Below, in pieces: positions 32,301 to 44,276 of a stretch of 64,000 nucleotides of DNA. The DNA comes from Eupeodes corollae (lineage: Eukaryota > Arthropoda > Insecta > Diptera > Syrphidae). The stretch lies in contig NC_079147.1 in the NCBI RefSeq assembly GCF_945859685.1, forward strand, positions 140,144,645 through 140,208,644, written 5' to 3'. The notes below the pieces were generated by a model. It searched no databases and was not told the DNA's origin. It was given only the letters and a program-made list of their open reading frames with translations. Position numbers and translations under genes: made by a program. The first letter of the stretch is position 1; every line of letters starts with the position of its first letter.

Positions 32301-34363
32301 TGCTAAAAACAACTTTATTACTTCTTGGCGCTTTTAAGATGTCGTAATCTCCAGTTGACAAAAACTGTTTCAATATATATTTGACTGTGTTTTCCTTTGA
32401 TTTGAAATACAAATTATATCCTGATCGATCGGAAATCAGACAAAGATTTTTGTTTGAATTGCTCAATTATTTTTCGCTAATAATGTATTCTTCTATTTTT
32501 TTATATTCAAAAGTGCAGCGAATCCTTTAACTGGTTTGTAGCTTTGTATATAAACTGAATAGTATTATCATGGAACAGAAAATTTTGGTACGAAAGGCGG
32601 ACCATGAGGGCGCTGTGTGTACGCAAATTTGGTGTGGAATCTAAGAGCGACTGGAAGTATAAAAATATTGAAATAAATAAATAAAATAAATTACTCAAAT
32701 GTAAACAAAAATCAGTCGTTGCCAACGTTACCTGAGATTTGTTTTATTCATACCTATCAATGTATAGAAGATATGCATATACAATACATTATAGTTGTAT
32801 ATGTTTTAAATTTGTTAGCAGAAATTTGTATTCATTTGATTTCAGATTTTCTATTTTTGTGAAATCTGAAAAATTTAAAAGCAACGTTTTCAAATTTCAG
32901 TTTTGATACAATGCTACGTTGCCATATTTTAAATTTTTCCATAACAAATACATTCGATAGGTATTTTTTAAATTTGTTTTTTTTTATTTTAATGTAATGT
33001 TAAGGAGTGGGTGGGTTATGTAGGTGTGTAGAAAGCTAAGTATTAAGGAGGTTGGTATGTATTAAGCTTCATTGTTAGGACTCTGTGACGTCATAAAACC
33101 ATATAAATATTCTATATCAACGCACGCACCGTCAACGTTCACATCGTCAATGCTTAAGATGTTGATTATCACACGATTAGACAAAATAATATTTATTTAA
33201 GCCAACGTTATTTTTATTTTGTTTCATATAAGGGTGTGAAAGAATGTTAAAATTGATACAGTATAAGCATATTACATAATTGTTGTGTGGTTTTTAATTA
33301 TTGTAGTTCTACAAATGACGTCTATTTTACGTCAAAGAGTCAACGCGTTGACCGTTTACGTTGACCTTCTAATAGTAGCTTCAGACTTGTTTGCAGTGCG
33401 AAACAACTGTGTTAAAATTGGAAAAAATGAGAATTTATGCATGTTTACCTATTTTAAAACATATTTTTCTATATTTATCCTTTTGGAGTTAAAATAGGTA
33501 TATGAATAAGTACGATAGTATTTGTTTAGGTTGGCAGGTTGTTGCGTAGATAAAAATGGAAGGAAGCAAAATAAAAATATATTATACCAAAAAGGTAACA
33601 AAATTAGTTTAAGAACCTACTATTTTCCTTACCCTCATTTTGGTTGTTTCAAAAAACGGACAAATAGCTAAAGATTACTACACTATCTTCTTCTTAATTC
33701 TTGCGTTCTTAGGAAAAAGGACAAATGGCTTTGGTTTGTCAGGTGTAATTAATTATTTAAGTTATCACGTTACAAAAATGACATACTAATTTTAAGGAAT
33801 TTAATTAAGGAATAAAGATTAAAAAACCTTAACATTGAAGAAATACACATCAAATCTCAAATCAAAATTAAATTAATTTTTTATTTCTAACTTAATCTTT
33901 GTGAATTTTAATTTTCACCTCAATTACTATTGATTTATTTCTATTTCTATGGTGCTAATATCAAATCATTAATAAAAAAAAAATTAAATAAGTGACCATT
34001 AAAGCTGTAATTTGAACATGAATATATCGAGGCCTTCCCACAAATTTATCGTAAGCACCAAAATAAATTTAATCGTAAACGACAAATTAAAAGCTTACTG
34101 CTGTTTCTTGAAATAACTTGTACCCATAGTCGGTTTTTAAATTATTAATTTTGCTTAAGTTTAGAAATGACAATAGCCTTTAAGGCTCTATGTGTTATTA
34201 GCAAATTTTAATGATTAAATTTTCTTTTTGATTGAAAATGTTGCTTACAATAAAATGGCGGGAAGGGCTCGATATTTTTAATATAGCGGCTGGTATGCAA
34301 CCCACACTGATAACTTCCCATTCCAATTAATTACTTAACTTTTGAATTTTAAACAAGATTAAT
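32301..34363. other. Intergenic, no gene; palindromes near 33.1-33.4 kb
   Basis: No coding frame is convincing. At 33085-33092 there is a perfect TGACGTCA (CRE-type site) followed ten bases on by TATAAATAT. At 33339-33352 there is a perfect 14-bp palindrome GTCAACGCGTTGAC. The rest is AT-rich. Confidence 0.35.
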
Positions 34364-34860
34364 TTTACCAGACGTCAAAAACGTTATTTTTCGTTACCTA
34401 CAATTGATTTGGAGATAAAATCATTTTTTGTTCGTAAAATTTTCGAGGTGAAAAATATTTTGTTTTTCAGTTTGTTCGTATTACCTATAAAAAAACGTTG
34501 ATTGGAATTTTTCCAAAAAAATATATTTGTTTGGTATCGTTCGTGAGATATTTAGGGTTTACCAAAATATTTACCCTTTTTTCAAATAACTATGTCAGAA
34601 AAACCACCCACGCAATTTTCTTGAGAGCCCTTTTTGCATCTTTCTACATTATTATCTGTATAACAAAATTTATTTCAAGTCCATATCTCTACTGGTTCTT
34701 GAGCTATGGAGGACGAAAAAATCGTCGCGAACGTACATACGAAAGCACAGACAACTCTCTAAAAATCTTTTATTTCGACTCTAGGGACCTTGAAACGTCG
34801 AGAAATGTCAAAATTTTGAATTTGACAAATCGGACCCATTACAATAACGTCCTATGTTAA
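34364..34860 (+). repeat. Dispersed repeat C, copy 2, longer
   Basis: Longer copy of the repeat at 30588, with an extra middle part and an extended end (GGACCTTGAAACGTCGAGAA and CGGACCCATTACAATAAC). A 120-codon frame across it is judged to be chance. Confidence 0.6.
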
Positions 34861-36320
34861 GTTAAAAATGTTCGCACTATTATAAGCATGGGTTAAAAAT
34901 ATTTGTCTCATTTGAAAATGATTAGAAAAAAATAGGGAAAACCTTAATTTTTCTAATTGGCAACCACAAAAAGTTAATATTCTAATTTTTCTTCTATTTT
35001 TTGTCCTGTGTGTTTTTTTAAATGATTTCATTGCCAATCAACCAATCAAACAATCAAAATAACAAATTATACAAAATATAAATAATAAATTATAACAAAA
35101 ATGTATTTTCATTGACTCCCTCGAACTTTCACTGAATTTGTATACATTCTTCTCTATCTTCTGTTTTTTCTAATAATCTGGAAATTTATTATTTTATGTT
35201 GGAATTCTCGCTCATTTTTACTCCCACCCCAATACATTCCACATGCAAAACATGTGGAACGAATTGTTTAGGAAGTCGTAAGAAGATGTCAGGTCGAGCG
35301 TTCCTTCTTCATGATAGTAGTATTCAATTATATATACAAAGTTTGTAGGTACTCCAATTTCACACGATTCCAATGTCAGTAAACACTTTTCATTGCATAT
35401 GCATTTTCTTCAATTACAGAAATTTGTAATGATAGCTATAAACGACCTGCCAAAAAATCCAATGATTGGTTTCATTGATGAAAACTAATGAAGGCTATAA
35501 TTGGCCTCTTGCTGATGTCGATCCATTTTTTACTTTTCCAATGGCATCTTCAAAAAAATTACTGATTAAATCAATAGCAAAAACGAGGTGCAAAGTTCCT
35601 GGTTATTTATTACCTTTACTTTAATGACGTAAATTTACTGATCGCTATAAACGCTCATCAGTAAAACATTTCAGATTCCTGTTGCTACAATTTTTACTGA
35701 AGGATTGTACTAATAGCTATAACCAGCCCTTGGAAGACATCTCTTATTGGAAGAATCTATATTCGTAACAAAAAGTTTCTGAAAATTTGTTAGAACACAA
35801 GAGGAAAACATTTGGTAGGTACATATATATTTTTTAAGATTCGCAAATGTCCGTATTTTCAAAAATATAAACAAAATTTCTCACACAAATTTCACACTTT
35901 TAGAAATCTGAGAAGAGAACTTTTATGATTCTAATATCTAATCGCTATAGCGCAATTGATAAGGGAAGAAAAGAAATGCAAAGATAATTTCATTGCTAGG
36001 TTAGAATGAATAGTGAATTGTGATTATATATCATTCTCTTGCTCTATAATAAATCCGTCTGAGAAAATTCTCAGAAATCTTTAAAACATAAACTGTTCAA
36101 CGACTTTTTGGTTTCCAAACGGGTTCTTTTTTTGCATTGAAGGTTGCATCTGGTATTTGTTTCTGAACACACCTTATTTAACATAAACGTCAAAGTCCAA
36201 AAAATCGTGTATTGTTATGATTTTGTTTCTGTAAACAAATTTGTAAAATTTCTTTTAAAGATTTGCAAAACAAAAAAAATACAATAAAGGAATTAAATAA
36301 ATATAATAAATAATACTAAA
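34861..36320. other. Intergenic region upstream of the ZAD gene
   Basis: AT-rich. A perfect 9-bp stem with a 5-base loop (TTCCACATG-CAAAA-CATGTGGAA) lies at 35237-35259. At 35400-35720 TAGCTATAA words recur in a way that suggests an old repeat, but ends cannot be defined. The last 100 bases before 36321 should hold the 5' UTR and promoter of the ZAD gene. Confidence 0.35.
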
Positions 36321-39300
36321 ATGAAATACGACATCACTTCCGATGCTTGTCGAATTTGTTTAAGAAAAAGTTCTACTTGTCGGTCTATTTTTAAGCCCCT
36401 TGGCGTAGGAGATATGGCACCAAACGTAAAATTGAATTTAATTACTGGGATAAATGTTGTAAGCTTATTTTAATTTTATTCTTAAACAAAATATATGAAC
36501 ATTATTTCATTAAGAGTTAAGAGTGTTTTTGATTTTAATAGTGAACCTATTTATTTTTGTCTATATATTGTCTATAGTCCAAAAAGTTAATACTTAAGAA
36601 TTTTTATTTTTGATCCAAGCTTGAAAAAGAGGACATTCCAGGATTGCCACAATTCATTTGCAAACAATGTGAAATCTCTGTAAACATGGCGTATAATCTG
36701 CGTAAAAGGGCACGCAGATCTGACCAAATTTTAAGCGTTTACTGCAACAAAATGAATCAAGACAACATAATCGTTGAACTGGCTAATGGACGTAAATTCA
36801 AACTTTCCAAAGAGCTTACCCTCAAAGTTATTCGAAGAAATGAATCTTCTGAATTTCCTTCGTCAAATACCCTAAGCACGTCGGCGGAAAATTTGGCAGA
36901 AATTAATTCTGATGAAGAAGCAGTCAACCATGATGACGATGATGATGACGAGGAAGATGATGACAACGACGAGGATGACGACTATATCCATGAAGATGAT
37001 AAGAATGCTGCTGTAGAACAAGATAACGAGGATCAATGTGACGACTTTACCATTGAAGTGGAAGACATTAAATTTGAAAATAGAGATGCTTCATCTAACC
37101 ACAAAGACGCCCAGGACGACGAAATAATATGTATTCCAGAAGATGGTCAATCGAATGCCAAACCTCAACCAATATACAACGGAGAAGAAATAGCCAAACA
37201 AATAAAGGCATCTAATCAATACGAAGTCTTATCTTGGAACCAAGAAGATGGTTCTAACGCTGTTCCTACATTCAAATTACGACTCAAAGAACCTGCAGAA
37301 AAAATTATTAAAAAAGATTTTATTTGTGATATCTGCGGAAATACCTATGGACAGAAGCATAGACTAACCGAGCATATGCGGCGTCATAATCCAGAAAAAG
37401 TATATGCATGCGAGTGAGTGCTGCCATTAACAATACAAAAATTATACAATATTCATATATTTACAATTTTAGAATTTGTGGTAAACGCTTTGCAGTGTCT
37501 GAAGGATTACGTAGGCATGTTTTAACACATGGAGCACTCAAACCCTACAAGTGTAATCATTGCACACGGTGCTTCTATACACCAAGTGCTAGAAAAGCCC
37601 ATGAGAAGTAAGTAAATGTTTGAATTAAAATTAATACTAACCTCTTACGTCTTTTGAATAATGTATTATTATCCTAGGCACAATAGAAAATTTCAAATGT
37701 TTTAACTTCTTAACTAATTGACTCCTGAGACGACGTTTCTAAAATGAGAAAGCCAACTGGAATTGTCTCAATGACTTGCCAAACTCTATCTTTCCCTGTT
37801 TATTTTGTGGTCTTGTTTTTGATGCAAATGAATCAGTTATTGCTACATTTGTCCTTTGTTGTTTTGGGTTTTGTAATCCATGAAGACATTTGGCTTCAGC
37901 CATGGAACATTTCTTATTGGTTTTTATTGCTATTATTTCTTTAGCCGTTTTGTACTGGAGGCTGTCTTTGGAGGAGGCGGAGTGTGCAAGTTTGCAGTTA
38001 GCGCACATGGTGCGAGTACAGTCAGAGCCTGAATGGGGTGGAAGATAGCAATTAACTCATGTGGGGTCTCGGCTGCAGCGTTTGCTTGTGTGGCCAAGCA
38101 GCTTACAGTTTTCACAGCGCATGGGCTTGGAATTTTTTCCGTAACATTAGCCAAAAAAAACAATTTCTACTGATTTTGGCAGTGGGAAAAGATCAAAAGT
38201 AAATAACATTAAAACGGATGTGTTTGCTTACCGTTTTCGTTTTTATTAAATTTGTAGATTTCACTCACACCTTGTGACTTCATTTCACTAATTATTTCAG
38301 ATTCAGGTACGTTGATTAGACATGGTGCGAAAACTATGCCATCTAACATCTAAAGACACAATTGATTTTTTGATGTCTTGGGTTTAGCGCTCAGGGGCCC
38401 TACTATGTATTTCGTTTCGATAGCCAATACAAAAAAATGAAAATGATTTTCGTTCCGCACAATTTGACGAATTTGGCATGCAATTTAAATGATAGAAAGG
38501 ATTATATTACAGTTTCATGAAATCGTGCGTTCAGTAGATTCAGGGAAAAGATTACTGTCGAGATAAAGAATGCAACAATATTAATAAAAGTTTAATTACT
38601 TACATACTTGAGGTGTCGCTACAGCCCTGTGTGAACTAGGGCCTCAACCAACATACTTCTCCATCTAGCTCGGTCCCTAGCTAAATGCCTCCAGTTTCGC
38701 GTTCCATCTTCAATCATTAATGCATACAGGACCGTAGATCACGCGAAGAACTTTTCTCTCGAAACGACCCAAGGTGCTTTCATCCGCTTATGTTATAGTC
38801 CATGCTTCTGCACCGTACAGCAGTACGGGGATAATAAGGGTCTTATATATCGACACTTTGGTCCTTCAAGAGAGGACTTTTCCAATCTACACTTTTATCT
38901 GACTGAGATTTTATATTATTTCTCAACATAATTTAAATAATTATGTTTATTTGGTCAGGCTCAATAGTTGTGGTCATTTCTAAGTTTCTAAGCTTGAGAA
39001 CTTGGTGAAAAATATGAGTAAGAACTTAATCGAGTTCTAATTTACAAAAATAAACCAAGTTTTTGAGGCTAGAACTTTGTCAATTTTGGCCGTTATATTC
39101 TTGAAATTCATGTTTAAAACTCAATTCTGGAACAACCATCCAAATTCACTTCAAAATGTAGAATTCTTCAATTTATGAATATTTAAAAAGTATTTGTATT
39201 TAATAAATAAATAAAAAGTAAGAAAACCTAACGCTCTTTATGCGCTAAAAAAGAATTTAAGGGCAACTGTAGTTTGTCCTAAGCAAATAAAATAATGCAT

Positions 39301-42300
39301 TTTTATCATAATATAATATCAAATTGACGATCCCTTATTCAAGGTTTCTTCTTAAAAAATCTGAATATTTGCTCCTTCTCTCTGAAAACATCTTATTAAA
39401 GTAATTTAAAGCATTTCTAAAGTGTTATCTGAATTTTAAATTTTGTAAATACATACATTTGAATTTTATGATAACCGTAGAATGATGGTTAGTTCGTTGA
39501 ACTGTCATGCCATAGGTCTTGGGTTCAATCCCTGCCTGTGTCATCTAAAGTTTTCTTTAAGCTTTGTTAGAGCTTTATGGCCCATATGAAAAATCCTGCA
39601 TCCTCCATTAATGGCAGCGATTGATAAGTTCATTAAATTCAAATGGAGACAGCGTTGTCCAATTCATATTACTTTAAAAGCCAAATCCTGTTTCTTGTTG
39701 TTAAAACCCACCCACTATTTATTTTCTAAATTTTGTGGCAAAGACTTGCACTTTTAATTGAGGGCTGTACCACGAACATAATATGAATCTAACATTCGGC
39801 CCTATTCCAAAAACTTAGCTCAGATTCATACAATTTTGACCAATGGAAGATCCAGGAGGGGTCATATGAGCTATAAAGTTTATACAGTTAAGTTGTATAA
39901 GTAAAGATTCAATAGCAATTTAACGACATTCACCAAAAAGTGATTTTCTGTCAAAAACATTTAAAATTTTTGTAACTTAAGTAATGCTTTAAATTATTTT
40001 CATAAAATTTGTTTCCAAGAAAAAGAGCAAATATTCAGGTTTTTGAGAAGAAACCTTGAATAAGAGATCTTCAATTTTATATTAAGTTGCCTTTAAATTC
40101 CTGAAACTATCCTTCAATTCCATTTTATTTTTGTATGCGCATAAATAGTGAACATTGAAGTGATTTCTACTTGCGACACATAGGAACTATGTATATGGCG
40201 ACTATTGCATTCGTAAAAAATTGATTGAAACTAAGCCAATTAGCTTAAGGCATTTTTTTTCATTTACGAATACTAAAAATAACAGCAGTCCCCATACAAA
40301 TTTTTTGGTGTAAATTTGAAAATTCGAATTTTTCCATAAATTAACCGATAGATTTTTTTAGAACTTTCTCTAATTTGTTTCTTATTTCGGCTTCTTTCTA
40401 CAAGAAAAACAATTGTACCTCTCATAAAGCTGTTATTTTGTTTTAAAATAGTCTAAAGAACTTAATCAACAGATTTCAATAATCTTGTCTTTCAATGCAA
40501 GGAGGGTCAAATTTTCAAATTGATGATAATTTTTGATGATCAAAATTTTCATTATTTTTTAATGGCATTCAAATGTTTAAGAACATTTTTTTTGCAGTTA
40601 TTGCAGCCGGGCAATATATTTTTTTTTAAAATTGATTTTCTGTTGAATAAAACTTTTAAGGCCGTAACAAACTAAAGAAATCTACATTTTGAAGTGAATT
40701 TGTTTTAGATGTTCTAGAACTGAGATTTAAACACGAATATTAATGTCCCAAAAACAGCAAAATGACACTAATGGCTAATTGAAAAACACAATGCACGTTT
40801 CATATCTATTTTATGTAAAAGCTTTGAATCTCTTGAGAACTGAAGTGAAAAGAAATTCTGAAACGTGTAATTTGTGACTGCCACACAAAAGTTTCTTCCC
40901 AGCTTATTTGTTTACCTTAGTTTTTTTTTTATATTATATTCAGAAAAATTATGTACTTACATAAATGCACTTATTTCCTTAAATTCAAGAACCAAATATT
41001 TTTCTCTCTACAATTTTAAAGTTTTGTTGCCTCATTTAAAATCAAAATATTTTCAAACATCAGCTCCAACTCCAATCTATGAGTAAGCAGACTGATAGCA
41101 ATAATAATAATAGACTCCCGAAAATTGAGTCCGAAAAAACTACGTCAAAACAAATTCTTGATATCAAATTCTTTTTCATTTTCTGGGTTTTTGAATTTTT
41201 GTAGCGTTTTTCGCATTAATATAAATGGCAACAATGGAATAAAGCAACGTTTCAAAACAATTTTGTACATTTCCCCATGAAAACATCTCTGACTGGGATT
41301 CATATAAAGAATCACTGAAGATATATAAAAAAGAACTGAGGAAAACCAAACGATCTTCCTGGAGAAACTTCTGTAGCAATGTGGAAGAGTGCTCTGAAGC
41401 ATCCAGGCTTCGCAAAATTCTCTCCAAAAATTTAATCATGCCAAGCTGCTTGAAAAACGCCTCTGGCCTCTGGAACAATTCAAGCGATCGCTCAAGTTGC
41501 TACTAGACGTTCACTTTGTTCCCCCACAAGGTCTAGTCACTAGGGAAAAACTCAAATGGACTATTAACAGCTTTAAGCCATATAAATCTGCAGGTCCGGA
41601 TGGTATAATTCCACCTGAACTGCAAAAAAATGCAAGATTTCTAATACCCATCCTAGAAAGAAAACTTGGAGACAAGTTAACTTCGTTTTTATTCCAAAAG
41701 CTAAGACCTATCAGCTTATCATCTTTCCTTCTCAAAACTTTTTAACATTTGATCGATATCCACTTAAGGGCAAATATTGATAAGTCCCTCCTTTCAAAGG
41801 CTCAACACGCCTACAACAAAGGGAAATCGGTTGAAACGGCTCTACACAGTATAGTACGTACAATCGAATATTCGCTCTATCATAAAGAGTACACCTTAGT
41901 TGCCTTCTTAGATATCAAAGGTGCATTTAACAATGTCGACACATCTGCAATTGCACGTGTATTGACATCTCTGAAGGTAGATAAGTCGATCAGCGAATTG
42001 ATTAATCAGATGCTGATAAGCAGGATTATTAATTAAAAACTGGACGATTTTACTGCACAAAGGGGTGTCAGCAGAGGTACGCCACAAGGTGTTGTCCTAT
42101 CCCCTCTCCATTGGAACTTAGTAATAAATGAATTACTAATTACTCTAGAAAGAGAGGGATACAGAGTGTTTGCTTATGCGGACGATGCTGCTATTGCAGT
42201 AAGGTTAAACATCACAATATACTAAAAGACCTGTTACAAAACGCTTTAAATAAGCACATCAAATGGGCAAATCGGTGTGGACTAGGCGTTAAACCACAAA

Positions 42301-44019
42301 AAACCGACCTTGTCCTCTTAACAAGGAAATACAAAGTTCCACTCATTGACCCTCCCCTCATAAACGGTGTACCACTTAAATGCAATGAACAGGCAAAATA
42401 CTTGGGTCTCATTTTGGATAAGAAATAAAGTTGGGAACCTAATATTTAAGAGAGAATAAACAAAGCCACAGTAGCCCTGTTCTCCTGTAAAAAAGCCATT
42501 GGTAATAAATGGGGCCTACAGCCCTGCTTTACACACTGGCTATATATCTCGGTCATAAGACCGATCCTTACTTATGGAGCGAGGATTGATCCTCTTTCTG
42601 GATCAATAATGGAATTGGCCACACCTCTATTTTGAACTCGTTCAGAACTATAAACAGTAATATTGACTACACTATACCCCATCCTCAGTTTAATAACTAT
42701 AGCTTCAAAGTTACTATACCTCCCAGGTTTTCTTGGGAGAATACATCATTTTTGAACGATGATTCTATAAACTTTTACACAGACGGATCAAAAACGGAGG
42801 ATGGGGTTGGTGGAGGCGTATACTCAGATAGACTAAACTTAAGTCTCTCCTTTCGTCTACTTTATCATTGTAGCGTGTTCCAAGCTGAAATCCTGGCTAT
42901 AAAAGAAGTCCTATCATGGATTAGAGAAAACGTTATATCAACTAATGATACGCTTCTTCTATGCTGCCTCACAATGCTAGCATAGGTATCCCCTTAGCTA
43001 CATGTAAACTCATGCTTAAGCAAGATACCATAGAGAAAACAAACCTGTATAGCGACTAAACTAATTTGGTCTAATCTTAGCGCCAGGCGCTCAAAACAAT
43101 TAATCTCCCTGAGTAGATTGCACATTAGCTACGTTATTGGTGTCCTGACTGGGCACTGCTTGATAGGAAGGCATGCTTTTCGAAGTGGACCCAATGCAAA
43201 TGATTTTTGTAGTAGTTGCATGGACGAGGAGGAGACAATCTCTCATCTTCTGTGCACATGTCGTGCCTTATCACAAAGACGTAGAATCCACCTTGGAGAC
43301 TACTACTTCAACGATACCAGCGATCTAAAAAATTCTGACATTACTTGTCTCCTACGCTTCATCCGGAGCTCCAATTGATTCGACGAGTTAAGCTGATCAA
43401 CTGATCCAGGTGGTATCACAACGGACCATACTTTGGTCCAAGTGTGTTGGACTTCCCAAGCAACAGCCACTTTAACCTAACCTAACCTAAACTAACCATG
43501 AAAGCAAATATTGTGTTTTGCTTTAAATATGGCATATTTAGAAAACTCTCAGAATCTTGGAATAATTTATAATAACTAAAGTTGTCACTTTAGCCCTTGA
43601 AATGTGTACATTTAAGGTTAAGATGCACATTATGTTATTTAAATTTTGTTAACCTCCTTTAAAGAACTTTTTTAAGCGGTAAGTAAAAACTCGTCTATAT
43701 GTTAAGCGCGTGACCAATTCCTACCGATTAAAAGTCTGTATCCTCCCTTGGTTCTTTGTAATATAGAAGTTTATAATATGAATTAAATTTTGTTTCCAGG
43801 GTTCACAGCGGACATAAACCATTTGTTTGTAATATTTGTACCAAAGCCTTTGCCTATACAGGCTCACTGCGAAAACATATGCTTATTCATGAAAACAAAA
43901 AGCTTTATCGATGTGAATATTGTGATAAAGCATTTCGACTTCAACATCATATGAAACAACACGAAGAAACACAAATTCATAAGGATGCTGTTGCGGAAAG
44001 TGTTAAAACTAAACAATAA
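36321..44019 (+). CDS. ZAD and C2H2 zinc-finger transcription factor
   Basis: Four exons (36321-36458, 36620-37413, 37473-37607, 43800-44019) join to 428 codons. The N-terminal ZAD (residues about 9-80) has its two zinc-binding pairs, CRIC and CKQC, and the LPQFICKQCEISVNMAYNLRKRARRSDQ-type helix, split by intron 1 as is common. ZADs mediate dimerisation in insect transcription factors. A strongly acidic stretch (about residues 100-150) and a linker follow, then five C2H2 fingers from about residue 280: CDICGNTY, CEICGKRF, CNHCTRCF, CNICTKAF and CEYCDKAF, with an HSGHKPFVC linker across the last splice. It is probably a DNA-binding nuclear regulator; I cannot identify the orthologue. The last intron (6.2 kb) is full of LINE fragments. 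AATAAA lies at about 44064. Confidence 0.9.
37740..38370 (-). mobile_element. LINE ORF1 (gag-like) relic, minus strand
   Basis: Minus-strand frames give a zinc-knuckle region in pieces: MRCENCKLLGHT-like, CYLPPHSGSDCTRTMCANC, then KLAHSASSKDSLQYKTAKEI and IKTNKKCSMAEAK. This is the C2HC cluster and C-terminal part of ORF1 in I/Jockey-type LINEs. Frameshifts separate the parts and upstream sequence is decayed. It lies in the last ZAD intron, opposite in strand to the LINE at 41260. Confidence 0.6.
38610..38880 (-). mobile_element. RTE-like LINE 3' end, minus strand, second copy
   Basis: The minus strand encodes YGAEAWT and FERKVLRVIYGPVCIND, the conserved C terminus after the RT in RTE-like elements. 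The untranslated end GAGGCCCTAGTTCACACAGG then leads to GTAGCGACACC and a GTATGTAAGTAA-type tail. It matches the copy at 11071-11108 and resembles the SINE 3' end. Confidence 0.7.
38881..39093. other. Intron sequence between repeats
   Basis: AT-rich. The left half is not assigned. The right part (39050-39093) may belong to the inverted copy of repeat D. Confidence 0.3.
39094..39425 (-). repeat. Dispersed repeat D, inverted copy
   Basis: Its reverse complement follows 39981-40068 (GCTTTAAATTA, GCAAATATTCAG, AAGAAACCTTGAATAAG) and 40687-40755 (ACATTTTGAAGTGAATTTG, TTTAAACA-GAAT). With the forward copy that starts at 39826 it forms a large imperfect inverted repeat about 1.6 kb across. Confidence 0.65.
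39474..39558 (+). mobile_element. tRNA-derived SINE, copy 5, head only
   Basis: CCGTAGAATGATGGTTAGTT leads through an A box and the B box GGTTCAATCCC to TGTGTCATC. The match ends after GTTTTCTTTAAG, so only the tRNA-related head remains. It sits between the two arms of the repeat D inverted pair. Confidence 0.75.
39826..43760 (+). repeat. Dispersed repeat D, copy broken by nested insertions
   Basis: Pieces colinear with 31749-32300 lie at 39826-40068 (ATCCAGGAGGGGTCATATGA, AACGACATTCACCAAAAAG), about 40500-40560 (AATTGATGATAATTTTTGAT) and 43610-43760 (TAAGGTTAAGATGCACATTA). The unmatched stretches, 40070-40500 and 40560-43600, are therefore later insertions or family variants; the second contains a LINE. 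Confidence 0.6.
41260..43498 (+). mobile_element. Decayed LINE with RT and RNase H, I/LOA-like
   Basis: Broken frames give, in order: the endonuclease-RT spacer SWRNFCSNVEE and ASRLRKILSKN; RT blocks FKPYKSAGPDGIIPPELQK, RPISLSSFLLKTF, QHAYNKGKSVETALHSIV, AFLDIKGAFNNVDTSAI, RGTPQGVVLSPLHWNLVINE and the intact active site AYADDAA; then KYLGLILD; and an RNase H part with FYTDGSKTEDGVGGG and HCSVFQAEILAIKEVL. A short Cys/His cluster (DFCSSCMDEEETISHLLCTC) closes the coding part, and the 3' end runs into CCTAACCTAACCTAA. Several stops and shifts make it inactive. RNase H places it in the I/LOA/R1 side of LINEs, not RTE or CR1. Confidence 0.8.
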
Positions 44020-44276
44020 TAACCGGTGTTATTTTTTGTTTTTGTAAATATTTTATTCTTTTAAATAAATTCTTTAATATCTAGTAAGAAAATAATTTTT
44101 AAGAAATATATGAGTTTAAATTTCAAACGATAGTGTTTTTTTGAGACCAATTTTCTACAAATAATATAAAATACCGCTATTAAATTATTATCCACGATAA
44201 TAAAAAAAGAAAACTATGGTTATTATACTTATTTTATTTTGTTTATGTTGAAATCTTAAATTAAATGAATCTTCTA

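Noticed and set aside
34498..34860. 120-codon plus frame
   Set aside because: It lies inside a dispersed repeat that also occurs at 30588, where the frame is not kept.
43478..43495. CCTAACCTAACCTAA, the insect telomere repeat
   Set aside because: Only three units, located exactly at the 3' end of a LINE, and flies lack this telomere repeat. It is best seen as the LINE tail.
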